22,118 bases of DNA, from positions 1 through 22,118 of the forward strand of contig CAYZTH010000014.1 of the NCBI GenBank assembly GCA_964481435.1, read 5' to 3'. The notes beneath the pieces are model-generated. The model was given only the letters and a program-made list of their open reading frames with translations. It ran no database searches and had not been told where the DNA came from. The translations under genes and the position numbers were made by a program. This document shows positions 6,668-13,555 of the stretch, in pieces. Source of the stretch: JAPLYB01 sp964481435 (GTDB taxonomy: Archaea > Nanobdellota > Nanobdellia > Pacearchaeales > UBA284). Numbering within the stretch: position 1 is the first letter of the stretch; each line of letters begins with the position of its first letter.

Positions 6668-7411
6668 ATTAAATCAATAATCCTTTGTGCAGGCTACGCC
6701 ACTAGGCTCTATCCCCTGACTGAGAACCATCCAAAATCACTGCTAATGGTTAAGGAAAGACCTATTCTGAACCATATCATAGAAAAGATAAATACTACAA
6801 AGGATATTGACGCGGTTTATGTTGTCTCAAATAAGAAATTCTACTTCAAATTCCTTGAATGGGCAATACAATCTCAGAAGAAATGTGAGAAAAAACTCTA
6901 TCTTGTAAATGAACTTTCAACAATGCCTGAAAACCAAAAAGGGGGCATTTTTGGAGCACTTATGGCTATTGATGAGAATAAAATAAAAGACGATCTTCTT
7001 ATAATCCTCGGAGATAATCTCTTTGAACTTGATTTAAATGAATTTATAAAATTCTTCAAAGAGAAGAAAGCACCATGCATGACCTGCTATGCTCTTCAGA
7101 ATAAAGAAGAAGCAAAGAAGTTTGGGGTTGTACAAATTGATGAGAATAATAAGGTAATAGATATTGAAGAAAAGCCGCAAAATCCGAAATCAAACCTTAT
7201 TGTCATGGGAATTTATGCAATAAGAAAGAAAGACATAAAGAAACTGAAGAAATACTATAAAGATCTTGAAAAAGACAGCAAATTATGTTCAAACATAAAT
7301 TTTACACACTTTTTGAAAGATATCTACAAAGAAGAGAGTGTCTATGCGTTTCCATTTCAGGGCCAGTGGATAGACATAGGCTCAAAAGAGGATTATGATA
7401 AAGTAAAGTAG
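6668..7411 (+). CDS. sugar-phosphate nucleotidyltransferase, probable ATT start
   Basis: This is a nucleotidyltransferase of the glucose-1-phosphate thymidylyl/uridylyltransferase fold, making an NDP-sugar for cell-surface glycan synthesis. The first ATG (6746) would begin at MVKERPILNH and omit the active-site loop. In the same frame upstream lies IKSIILCAGYATRLYPLT and NHPKSLL, the family's essential GxxTRxxPLT...PK signature. The frame is closed by TGA at 6650, leaving no ATG, GTG or TTG between. AGGAG at 6657-6661 sits 6 nt before ATT at 6668, exactly where the family's initiator Met belongs, so I place the start there (247 aa). The metal-binding Asp is in ILGDNLFE, and the C-terminal FQGQWIDIGSKEDY is also typical. 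Alternatively one extra A in the AAAA run at 6665-6668 breaks the frame from ATG 6649. Confidence 0.85.
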   Translation: MKSIILCAGYATRLYPLTENHPKSLLMVKERPILNHIIEKINTTKDIDAVYVVSNKKFYFKFLEWAIQSQKKCEKKLYLVNELSTMPENQKGGIFGALMAIDENKIKDDLLIILGDNLFELDLNEFIKFFKEKKAPCMTCYALQNKEEAKKFGVVQIDENNKVIDIEEKPQNPKSNLIVMGIYAIRKKDIKKLKKYYKDLEKDSKLCSNINFTHFLKDIYKEESVYAFPFQGQWIDIGSKEDYDKVK

Positions 7412-7427
7412 CAAACTGAAATTATCC

Positions 7428-7700
7428 TTATTCTCTGTGTATTCTGATTGCCTTAATATTAATCAATGCGTCTGCAATCTTTTTCCTTCCAGATACAAGG
7501 GTTCTATGAAAAGTCGATTGAGATATCTGCATCTTTTTTGATGCTTGAATCTGATCCATGCATAGAAGATCATGAAGTTTAATCGCTTCAATTTCCTCTC
7601 TGCTTAGATGTATGTTCTCGAGACAAACGTTTGTCAGCGGAACAAATTCGTGACACTGAATATTATGATCCAGGTTTCTCTTCTTTTTTGGACGTGCCAT
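7428..7700 (-). CDS. DUF134 helix-turn-helix regulator
   Basis: This is a small DNA-binding protein of the DUF134 family, common in archaea. It starts MARPKKKRNL, the usual basic MARPRKxR opening. It continues through EFVPLTNVCLENIHLSREEIEAIKLHDLLCMDQIQASKKM and has an HTH of sigma-region-4 type at QISQSTFHRTLVSGRKKIADALI. The length is 90 aa. The two Cys near the N-terminus are not arranged as a metal site. It ends 16 nt from the convergent nucleotidyltransferase gene. A perfect 18-bp palindrome and a degenerate copy of it lie just upstream of its start, suggesting autoregulation. Targets may include the endonuclease IV-like gene that precedes it on the same strand. Confidence 0.9.
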   Translation of the reverse strand: MARPKKKRNLDHNIQCHEFVPLTNVCLENIHLSREEIEAIKLHDLLCMDQIQASKKMQISQSTFHRTLVSGRKKIADALINIKAIRIHRE

Positions 7701-7718
7701 TATGCATATATATTCAAA
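7701..7718. promoter_or_regulatory. degenerate copy of the DUF134 operator palindrome
   Basis: TATGCATATATATTCAAA differs at two positions from the perfect palindrome 55 bp away. It abuts the DUF134 ATG. With the TATA-like GATTTAAATATC (minus strand, 7723-7734) about 25 nt upstream, it would cover the transcription start of a leaderless message, a classical repressor position. Confidence 0.5.
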
Positions 7719-7755
7719 ATCAGATATTTAAATCTTTTCAATGGCGCTTTTTAGT

Positions 7756-7773
7756 TATGAATATATATTCATA
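7756..7773. promoter_or_regulatory. perfect 18-bp palindrome, probable operator
   Basis: TATGAATATATATTCATA is identical on both strands. It lies in the 99-nt gap between the TIM-barrel gene stop and the DUF134 start, upstream of the DUF134 TATA box. A dimeric HTH protein, most simply DUF134 itself, is the likely ligand. The AT-rich core means a structural or chance palindrome cannot be fully excluded. Confidence 0.55.
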
Positions 7774-7799
7774 AATTATAAGTTTTTTATATAAGAAAT

Positions 7800-9818
7800 C
7801 TACTCCATTGGGGCGCCGGAGAATCTCTGGCCCTTGCCCGGCATTTGTCCTCCGAGTTCTTGAGGCAGTGATGAAAAACCAGAGCCATAAGTATTGAAGT
7901 GCTGATCAGGAAGCATCGTACCATAGCCAGAGAAATATCCCTGAGGAAAACCATAAGTCATCTTTGCCTGGTTCCAGTAGGGAGCTGCTGCTGCGCCATA
8001 AATCGGTGAACCGAATGCTTCTAAAACATAAGAAGATGGCGAACCGAATTTCTGTGCAACAAAACCTCCTGCTTCAACTATATTCCTTCCAGAGTAACCT
8101 GCTTTCTCAAGTTCTCTTAGAACCTCTTTAAATGGAACCTCTCCCATTCCAGGAGGCAAGTGAGTATCATTATAACCAAAATTATCTGTTAAATGAACAT
8201 GCTTGACAAAAGGAGCAATTGCTTTAGATTCTTCAGCCATTGCCTTTGCGAACTTATCTGGCTTAAATTTTCCGTCTTCAATTCCAAATCCGTGCTTTCT
8301 TATGAGATTTATATGGCCAAGGTCCCAGGTTGCCCCTATGAGTTTGCTGGCCATGGCTCTTGCAGTATCTTCGTTCATTCCTTCCTGTTTTGCTCTCTCA
8401 ACAAAGGACTTTTGGCTCTCCGCAATCAATTTCTTTAGGCTCTCTCCTCTGCTGAAGACCGTATTTGGAAAGAAATTTTCAATACAAAGAATCGGTGCTT
8501 TCTCTCCAAACTGCTTATATGCCTGGAATGCAACATTGCCGATTGTTTTCTTCGCTTTTTCCAGAGCAAATTCTTCTGTCGGCACGAAAATATTTGGTTT
8601 TACTTTTCTCATGCCCTCGATAAGAACTCTTTCTGCTTTGCTTCTCTCATCAACAATCTTCGCAAATTGATCAGGAGCTCTTTGAATTATTTCTTCTTCT
8701 TTCATGACCTTTCCATCGATTTTTCTTAATTCATCTATCCTACGGAGATTCTGTTCATACTTCTTCATCTCCTCTCTAAGAATCTCCTGCCCTCTTTTAT
8801 CGCTGAAAGTATAGGCTTTGTGAAAGTGCTGTCTTAAATCAAGGTCATAATCTTCAAGAAGATTTTTTACTGTGCCTAGTTCCATCTGTGCATCTTGAAG
8901 TCTTTCATTTTCTTCTGGAGTGAGTTCTTCACCAAGTTGCTTCTGTCTGTGAAGAACAGTTGCTACTTGCCCATATGCTCCAACATTTTTTTCAATAATC
9001 GACTTATTGTACTCTATGCTCGATAATGGGGCTGTTGCTTGCCTCTGATTATACTCCTCAAGCCTTAACATGGGATCCACTTCATATCCCGAAAGTATAG
9101 GTTTTCCATCTTTCCCATGTTTTATTCTTCCCTCAGAATCTGTTTCATATTTAGGAACTGCTCGCGGATCAGGAATCGGATGCCCATCAGGACCATATTC
9201 AAGTTTTCCGTATTCATCCCTCTTATAGAAGGGAATCGGGGACGCAACAACCTCTCTTTTGATAGGACCCCACTCTCCTGTCTCTCTATTAACAAAGTAT
9301 AACATGCTCTCTTTATTTTTTCCAGTCAAAGAATCTTTTTCTCCTAGCCACTCTCTGTCTGGAATTCCAATTGATGCATGAAAGACAACAGGAACACTTC
9401 CTTTTTCATCTAATAAATGTGCTTTCTCAACTGCGGCCATCATGTGCCTCTCAGATTCTTGTCTTGTATATTCATTCCAACCCCCTCTTTCAGTGAAGCC
9501 AGCAGGATCTATCATAGGGGCGTGCATTGAAGCCTTTGCTCCGGTCAGTTTCATCAACTGATTTACCTCGGCAAACTGCTGTTTTGGAATAGTCTCGAAT
9601 ATTTCAGATTGGATTGGCTGAAGTTCAACTAATTTTGTTCCCTCACTCAATCTATCAGAGACCTCTTTAATCTGATTTGCTGTCTGAATACTTGTTGGAG
9701 AACCAATTTTACCGAAGGGCATTCTATAACCTGTAAAGAACTCTCCATACTCGGAGCTTGGCGCAGCAGTATAAGTTCCGGGATAAAATTCTTCTACATT
9801 TGGGATTACGTATGGCAT
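7800..9818 (-). CDS. endonuclease IV-like TIM-barrel protein with large insertion
   Basis: This 672-aa protein has a xylose isomerase/AP endonuclease 2-type TIM barrel. The nine metal ligands of endonuclease IV can be matched in order: H99 (SMHAP), H147 (VVFHAS), E447 (LCIENF), D499 and H502 (WDLGH), H540 (KHVHLTD), D551 and H553 (NDTH), E582 (IVEAGG). It is therefore a plausible trinuclear-metal phosphodiesterase or AP endonuclease. Unlike the roughly 280-aa enzyme, it has about 300 residues between H147 and E447. That insertion holds two tandem hairpin-like repeats (about 206-240, around GPDGHPI and GKDGKPI) and a charged coiled-coil region. The last 75 residues are rich in Gly, Tyr, Phe, Pro and Gln and look disordered. 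It is the last large gene of a minus-strand cluster. Its true substrate is unknown; a sugar isomerase role is less likely given the nine ligands. Confidence 0.75.
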   Translation of the reverse strand: MPYVIPNVEEFYPGTYTAAPSSEYGEFFTGYRMPFGKIGSPTSIQTANQIKEVSDRLSEGTKLVELQPIQSEIFETIPKQQFAEVNQLMKLTGAKASMHAPMIDPAGFTERGGWNEYTRQESERHMMAAVEKAHLLDEKGSVPVVFHASIGIPDREWLGEKDSLTGKNKESMLYFVNRETGEWGPIKREVVASPIPFYKRDEYGKLEYGPDGHPIPDPRAVPKYETDSEGRIKHGKDGKPILSGYEVDPMLRLEEYNQRQATAPLSSIEYNKSIIEKNVGAYGQVATVLHRQKQLGEELTPEENERLQDAQMELGTVKNLLEDYDLDLRQHFHKAYTFSDKRGQEILREEMKKYEQNLRRIDELRKIDGKVMKEEEIIQRAPDQFAKIVDERSKAERVLIEGMRKVKPNIFVPTEEFALEKAKKTIGNVAFQAYKQFGEKAPILCIENFFPNTVFSRGESLKKLIAESQKSFVERAKQEGMNEDTARAMASKLIGATWDLGHINLIRKHGFGIEDGKFKPDKFAKAMAEESKAIAPFVKHVHLTDNFGYNDTHLPPGMGEVPFKEVLRELEKAGYSGRNIVEAGGFVAQKFGSPSSYVLEAFGSPIYGAAAAPYWNQAKMTYGFPQGYFSGYGTMLPDQHFNTYGSGFSSLPQELGGQMPGKGQRFSGAPME

Positions 9819-9861
9819 TTTTACTCTCTTTTTGTATTGATATAATTAATTAACTAGGTTT

Positions 9862-9889
9862 ATGCGCTTTATTTTCTTTAATGCGCTTT
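9862..9889. repeat. two direct ATGCGCTTT repeats upstream of the TIM-barrel gene
   Basis: ATGCGCTTT occurs at 9862-9870 and again at 9881-9889, about two helical turns apart, 44 to 72 nt before the TIM-barrel ATG. On the coding strand each reads AAAGCGCAT. A related AAAAGCGCAT is found at 12901-12910 upstream of lspA, and AAAAAGCGCCAT upstream of the DUF134 gene (7741-7752, minus strand). They may be a shared regulator site. Confidence 0.4.
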
Positions 9890-9941
9890 TGTTTTAACTC
9901 TTTTTTGTAATATTCTTATACTATAACTACGATTGAGTCAT

Positions 9942-10706
9942 TTATAACTTTTTTCTATGTTTGTATTTTGATTCAAATTCGGGAGCAAAACCATCCATGT
10001 GCTCATCTTTATCTGCACGTAGGGCCATATCATATTTTATGTGTTCGTCTCTTCCGGTTTTACCCATAGAAAGCATTCCATCTTCAATCAGGCCCATGCT
10101 TCGGCCCACTCCTGAGCCTCCGCCTCTGCCGTCTCTGGAATGAGAAACATCAGACATATGTCTCCCCTTTGTTTGAATATGCTCAAAGGTTCTTTCCTCA
10201 GACCAATCTCTCCCGGTATATTTCTCTTTTACATCTGCGTAGACATCATTAAAATACTCTCTTTCTATTTTTGAGGCAGAATATATTTTATCGTCTTTTT
10301 TTTCTTCTTTTCCCGAGACTTGAACTTTTTCCAGGGCCTGTTCAAGCGGCTCAAAGCCCCCTCCTGTTTTTTTGTCTTGCTTGATTATTGGGCTTGAATC
10401 TGTAGTTGGCGTAAAATCAGTTATGAAAACTCCATCGTGCCACTCTTCTAATACTTCCTCCTTCTTCTCGTCCCTTTTGCCTACTCTTCTCCAGGGTTTT
10501 TGTTCTGGTTTATGCTCGGGTTTTTTTTCCTCTGGTTTTGCGCTTGCCTTATTCTCCAAGGCAGCGGTTACTTCTTTTGATTTTTCTTCTTGTTCCTTTT
10601 TCTTGAGTCTCTCTTCAATCTTCTTAATCTCCAGCTCTTCAAGTTTGCTTGATTTCAGAATCTTAGAAATCTTTCTTGCTTCTTTTTCCCTAATACTTTT
10701 TTTCAT
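9942..10706 (-). CDS. unrecognised charged low-complexity protein, 254 aa
   Basis: I do not recognise this protein. Residues 1-50 are a highly charged probable coiled coil (KKSIREKEARKISKILKSSK onward). Residues 50-80 are a Lys/Glu/Pro-rich linker with a repeated KPE/HKPEQKPW pattern. A central WHDGVFITDFTPTTD segment and YSASKIEREYFNDVYADVKEKY could be short folded or binding elements. A Gly-rich stretch, RDGRGGGSGVGRSMG, precedes a C-terminus rich in Asp, His and Lys. No signal peptide, membrane segment or catalytic motif is visible. It lies between the 507-aa protein (74 nt) and the TIM-barrel gene (123 nt) on the same strand, so the three are probably expressed together. The composition suits a flexible scaffold or adaptor. 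The start is the first ATG, with TATA-like A/T sequence upstream. Confidence 0.75.
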   Translation of the reverse strand: MKKSIREKEARKISKILKSSKLEELEIKKIEERLKKKEQEEKSKEVTAALENKASAKPEEKKPEHKPEQKPWRRVGKRDEKKEEVLEEWHDGVFITDFTPTTDSSPIIKQDKKTGGGFEPLEQALEKVQVSGKEEKKDDKIYSASKIEREYFNDVYADVKEKYTGRDWSEERTFEHIQTKGRHMSDVSHSRDGRGGGSGVGRSMGLIEDGMLSMGKTGRDEHIKYDMALRADKDEHMDGFAPEFESKYKHRKKL

Positions 10707-10780
10707 TTTTCAAGAATTCAAGTATTTTTTAATTCATAAAATCTAGATTATGCACTAATCGGATTATTTAATTTTCATTA

Positions 10781-12304
10781 TCAACGCCAGACTGGTTCAT
10801 ATACTGTCTTTGTAACATCATCTGTAGGGACGTCAAATTCTGGCTCATCAAAGGTTGCCATTCCTTTTGATTTTTTGAAGATGTGATAGAGCTTGAAGGT
10901 TGGTTTTGCAGCTTTCATCTCCGCATATCTCCTTAGTATTGATTCTTCAAAGTTATCTTTAGGTATTGTTCCAATACCAAGTGATTTCTTTGGTTTTTTT
11001 GGTGCCTTATCTGCTTTTTTATCGGATTTTTTTCCTCCGAAACCGAAAAAACTCAAAGGAGATTCTTCAGTTTTTGGAATCTTTTCTTCATCACCTTTAA
11101 TGAAATGGTCTAAATCCTCCTGCAATTCTTTAAGAGAAGATTCAGTTGTATCTTCAACGAGATTCAGAGCGAGACCAAGGTCACTTTTCTCAAGTTCTTG
11201 GTCTAAAACTTTTATTTCATCTGAATTTAATCCATAAGATCTAAAGTGGACTTCAACCCTTCCTCCAAAGATATAGTGTCCTTGTGGCGTTCTATATGGG
11301 ATGCCTCGAAAACCAAATGAGACCACAAGTATTGAATAATAACTTCTTCTTTCTTTATAACTTTTAAATGCTTGCGGGAGAGGATTAAATCTTTCATTAG
11401 AGGCAGTATCTATATTTACTTTCTTTCTTCCCATTAGAGTCACTTCAAGAAGCATCGTGTTGAATGCATTGACTAAATCCGGAGATCTTGCAGAGCCGGC
11501 ACGCATTGTCAATTCCTCTGCATTTTTTAGATAGGGCTTTGCCCATCGAGTATATAATTTTAAAGCTGAGACTTCACTCTTAAGATAAGCTCTCTCAATT
11601 TCAAATCTTTTTCTTAATTCTTTTTCAGATCGCTCTTTCCAAACAAAGAATTCTGCAATCCTTGGTTTTAAGACTCTCTTGACTCGGTCATTCAGGTCCA
11701 TCTTATCTACTGCTGCAAGGTCTGTTGCAATCATAAAAGCATCTCTTAGAGTGGTATAGCCTAATTCATAAGTCATCTGATGTATAGACCCCCGACCTCT
11801 TTGCGGCATGTCTACTTTATCGAGCCAGATATTTTTCAGGGCAAGAAGTCCTGATTCTGCCATCCTTTTATCTTTTGCATTTCCTGCTTGCTCGTATTGG
11901 GCCAACCTAATCTCAAAATCCTTCAAGTCATATATAAGATTAATTATTGTCCTGATTAAAGTGTTTATTGTGCCCATTATTTTCATACCTTCTTCTTGCA
12001 TCTTTGTCGCCTTGGCACCAACTTCTGAAAAATAACCTCCCCCTGGCGAGGCTGCGAAATTATCCTCAAGCTTTACAATCTCTTTCCAACCCTGGGTTTC
12101 ACGCATAAAATCAAGCAGCCAAAAATAAATTGGCTCTAGTTGATCAGATGTACTGTCATAAAGAAGTAAATGTTCCCAAGCAGCAGTTGGTTTTACCTTA
12201 TCTGGATCTTTTGAGAGATTATATCTGGGACAAATCTTAGCTATCAGTTTGTCTACACTCTGCTTAGTTATCTTTTTTTCAGCACCCTCCTCTTTATCGG
12301 CCAT
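10781..12304 (-). CDS. unrecognised mostly helical protein, 507 aa
   Basis: I do not recognise this family. The first 320 residues look largely helical and globular, with a conserved-looking Trp/Gly-rich NIWLDKVDMPQRGRGSIHQM and a long charged helix (KERSEKELRKRFEIERAY). A beta-rich portion follows around YSILVVSFGFRGIPYRTPQG and HYIFGGRVEVHFRSYG. A Lys-rich, probably disordered linker (KKSDKKADKAPKKPKKS) joins a short C-terminal segment ending in TKTVYEPVWR. There is no signal peptide, membrane segment or nucleotide-binding motif. It is the first gene of the minus-strand cluster leading to the TIM-barrel protein. A TATA-like GAATAAAAACC about 26-36 nt before the ATG serves as a promoter, back to back with the Ser-rich gene. 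It could be a structural or scaffold protein; phage origin was considered but no phage hallmark is nearby. Confidence 0.8.
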   Translation of the reverse strand: MADKEEGAEKKITKQSVDKLIAKICPRYNLSKDPDKVKPTAAWEHLLLYDSTSDQLEPIYFWLLDFMRETQGWKEIVKLEDNFAASPGGGYFSEVGAKATKMQEEGMKIMGTINTLIRTIINLIYDLKDFEIRLAQYEQAGNAKDKRMAESGLLALKNIWLDKVDMPQRGRGSIHQMTYELGYTTLRDAFMIATDLAAVDKMDLNDRVKRVLKPRIAEFFVWKERSEKELRKRFEIERAYLKSEVSALKLYTRWAKPYLKNAEELTMRAGSARSPDLVNAFNTMLLEVTLMGRKKVNIDTASNERFNPLPQAFKSYKERRSYYSILVVSFGFRGIPYRTPQGHYIFGGRVEVHFRSYGLNSDEIKVLDQELEKSDLGLALNLVEDTTESSLKELQEDLDHFIKGDEEKIPKTEESPLSFFGFGGKKSDKKADKAPKKPKKSLGIGTIPKDNFEESILRRYAEMKAAKPTFKLYHIFKKSKGMATFDEPEFDVPTDDVTKTVYEPVWR

Positions 12305-12411
12305 AACTTTTTAAGATAGAGAGGTTTTTATTCGTTTCGGTTAATGAAAGAGGGCATATGGAAGCATGAATGAAAACATAAAATTTAAAAGTTAAAGAGA
12401 CTTGAAAAAAG

Positions 12412-12876
12412 ATGGTTAGATTCAAAAAAAGAGGAGCTAGAGAAATCGTTTGGGGTCCTGAAGAACCGTGGGTTGAACCAAAGAAAGAAGTTATTTTAGG
12501 GCCTGCTGGAACTCCTTCAGATATTGGATTAACAGGTTCATCAAGCTCAGAGAGTGCTCTTGGATTTCTAGGAGCAATGGCCGGAGCCGCTGAACCCTCG
12601 TCATCAACTAATTCATCGTCAATTTCTAGTTCAAGCGAGAGACCTGCTAGTTCACCCTACGGTTACGATCCCACCGAATCAAGTTCAGGTTCGCCAAGTT
12701 CAAATTATGGCTATTCTGATTCTTCAAGTTCATCTTCTGATTCCTCTCTATCTTCAGACCATATAGAAAGACTTGAGAGATTGCATAGGAAATTAGACAG
12801 GACAATCGAAAGGATTGAAGAAATTGAGAGAAAAATGAGTAGGGTCCAGGACAAGCTTGATTTGAGAGACTACTAA
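12412..12876 (+). CDS. Ser-rich linker protein with C-terminal coiled coil, 154 aa
   Basis: This protein has no family I can name but a clear architecture. Residues 1-32 are basic and then Pro/Glu/Trp-rich (VRFKKRGAREIVWGPEEPWV). Residues about 40-115 are dominated by Ser with Gly, Tyr and Pro, including a run of seven consecutive codons for Ser or Asp-flanked Ser. Residues 117-150 form a heptad-like charged helix (HIERLERLHRKLDRTIERIE) that should oligomerise as a coiled coil. There is no signal peptide or membrane helix, so it should stay in the cytoplasm. A TATA-like AAATTTAAAAG about 25-33 nt upstream suggests a nearly leaderless message. It is divergent from the 507-aa gene with a 107-nt shared promoter region, which suggests a common role with that cluster. 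The repeat-like Ser codons (TCA, AGT, TCT) are mixed, so the tract is probably not slippage-prone. Confidence 0.75.
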   Translation: MVRFKKRGAREIVWGPEEPWVEPKKEVILGPAGTPSDIGLTGSSSSESALGFLGAMAGAAEPSSSTNSSSISSSSERPASSPYGYDPTESSSGSPSSNYGYSDSSSSSSDSSLSSDHIERLERLHRKLDRTIERIEEIERKMSRVQDKLDLRDY

Positions 12877-12919
12877 TAATTAAAGAGATTTATTTTATAA
12901 AAAAGCGCATAACTAAAAA

Positions 12920-12973
12920 ATGGGTATTACAAATATAGAATTTAACAAGACCTTTGTGCTTCGGCAGTCTTGA
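12920..12973 (+). other. possible leaderless 17-codon upstream ORF before lspA
   Basis: A TATA-like TTTTATAAAAAA (12893-12904) would start transcription very near ATG 12920. That ATG opens MGITNIEFNKTFVLRQS and stops at 12973, 10 nt before the lspA ATG. lspA itself has no visible SD, so reinitiation after this short frame is conceivable. It may equally be a plain 5' leader. Confidence 0.25.
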
Positions 12974-12983
12974 ATAATAAAAA

Positions 12984-13403
12984 ATGGGAAAACTATCTTT
13001 TTTACTGATACTCACTGCAATTATCATCATTGTCGATCATGCTCTGAAATACTTTGCAAAAGCAGGGTCTATTGGTTTCTTGAAATATGTGACAAACACG
13101 GGCGCAGCATTTTCCTTGTTTTCAGGACTGGGCTGGACAAAGATTCTTTTGATTATTGTCTCTCTTGCAGTTCTTTTGGTGATTGGTTTCTTTTATTTCA
13201 AACACCATAAAAGTTTCTTATTGATAATTGCATTAACATTAATCTTTGCAGGAACTCTTTCAAATTTAATAGACCGAGTATTCTTAGGACATGTAATAGA
13301 CTATATTCCTTTCTTTGGTTTTAAAGGCCTTACATTTAACTTGGCTGATGCTGCAAATGTATCTGGAGTTATCCTGCTGATTGTTCATCTTATAAAGAGA
13401 TAG
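12984..13403 (+). CDS. lspA: lipoprotein signal peptidase (LspA, signal peptidase II)
   Basis: This is an integral-membrane aspartyl protease that removes the signal peptide of lipid-modified proteins at the lipobox Cys. Family blocks appear in order: DHALKYF (D18, K22), NTGAAFSLF (38-46), NLIDRVFLGHVIDYI with catalytic D97, and FNLADA with catalytic D122. Four hydrophobic segments (about 4-17, 52-72, 77-92 and 124-137) match the four-helix topology. At 139 aa it is short but complete. LspA is a bacterial-type enzyme; most archaea lack recognisable homologues, so it is a probable lateral acquisition in this lineage. No diacylglyceryl transferase (Lgt) or lipobox protein is in the window, so its substrates are not visible here. 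The gene lies between unrelated genes with a T-rich stretch after it. Confidence 0.92.
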   Translation: MGKLSFLLILTAIIIIVDHALKYFAKAGSIGFLKYVTNTGAAFSLFSGLGWTKILLIIVSLAVLLVIGFFYFKHHKSFLLIIALTLIFAGTLSNLIDRVFLGHVIDYIPFFGFKGLTFNLADAANVSGVILLIVHLIKR

Positions 13404-13429
13404 AAAGAAGTGTTTCTCGTGAATTTAAT

Positions 13430-13460
13430 TCTTCTCAAATTTTTTATTATTTTTGACAAT
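13430..13460 (+). terminator. T-rich terminator after lspA
   Basis: Runs of T (AAATTTTTTATTATTTTTGAC and the following AATTTTTGG) begin about 35 nt after the lspA stop, without a GC stem. This is a plausible archaeal oligo-T terminator. A TATA-like AAGTATATACAG (13487-13498) for the next gene follows. Confidence 0.45.
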
Positions 13461-13555
13461 TTTCTGTAATTTTTGGCAAAATCAAAAAGTATATACAGTA
13501 TAATAAAAAAATCTAAAAAATAAGTTTTTTATTTATGATTGGAGAGTACTAAAAA

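Noticed and set aside
6746..6748. ATG at 6746 as the nucleotidyltransferase start
   Set aside because: It would remove the GxxTRxxPLT...PK active-site loop, which is encoded in frame immediately upstream.
8203..8670. 155-codon open frame antisense to the TIM-barrel gene
   Set aside because: The opposite strand carries clear metal-ligand motifs, and this frame has no recognisable domain or translation signal.
10372..10746. 124-codon open frame with Ser/Phe/Leu-rich segments, opposite the 254-aa gene
   Set aside because: Hydrophobic-looking stretches arise from the complement of Lys/Glu codons; it has no SD or TATA box in position.
10781..12304. 507-aa protein as a phage portal or capsid protein
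   Set aside because: No terminase, protease, tail or integrase gene is near, and the surrounding genes are housekeeping-like.
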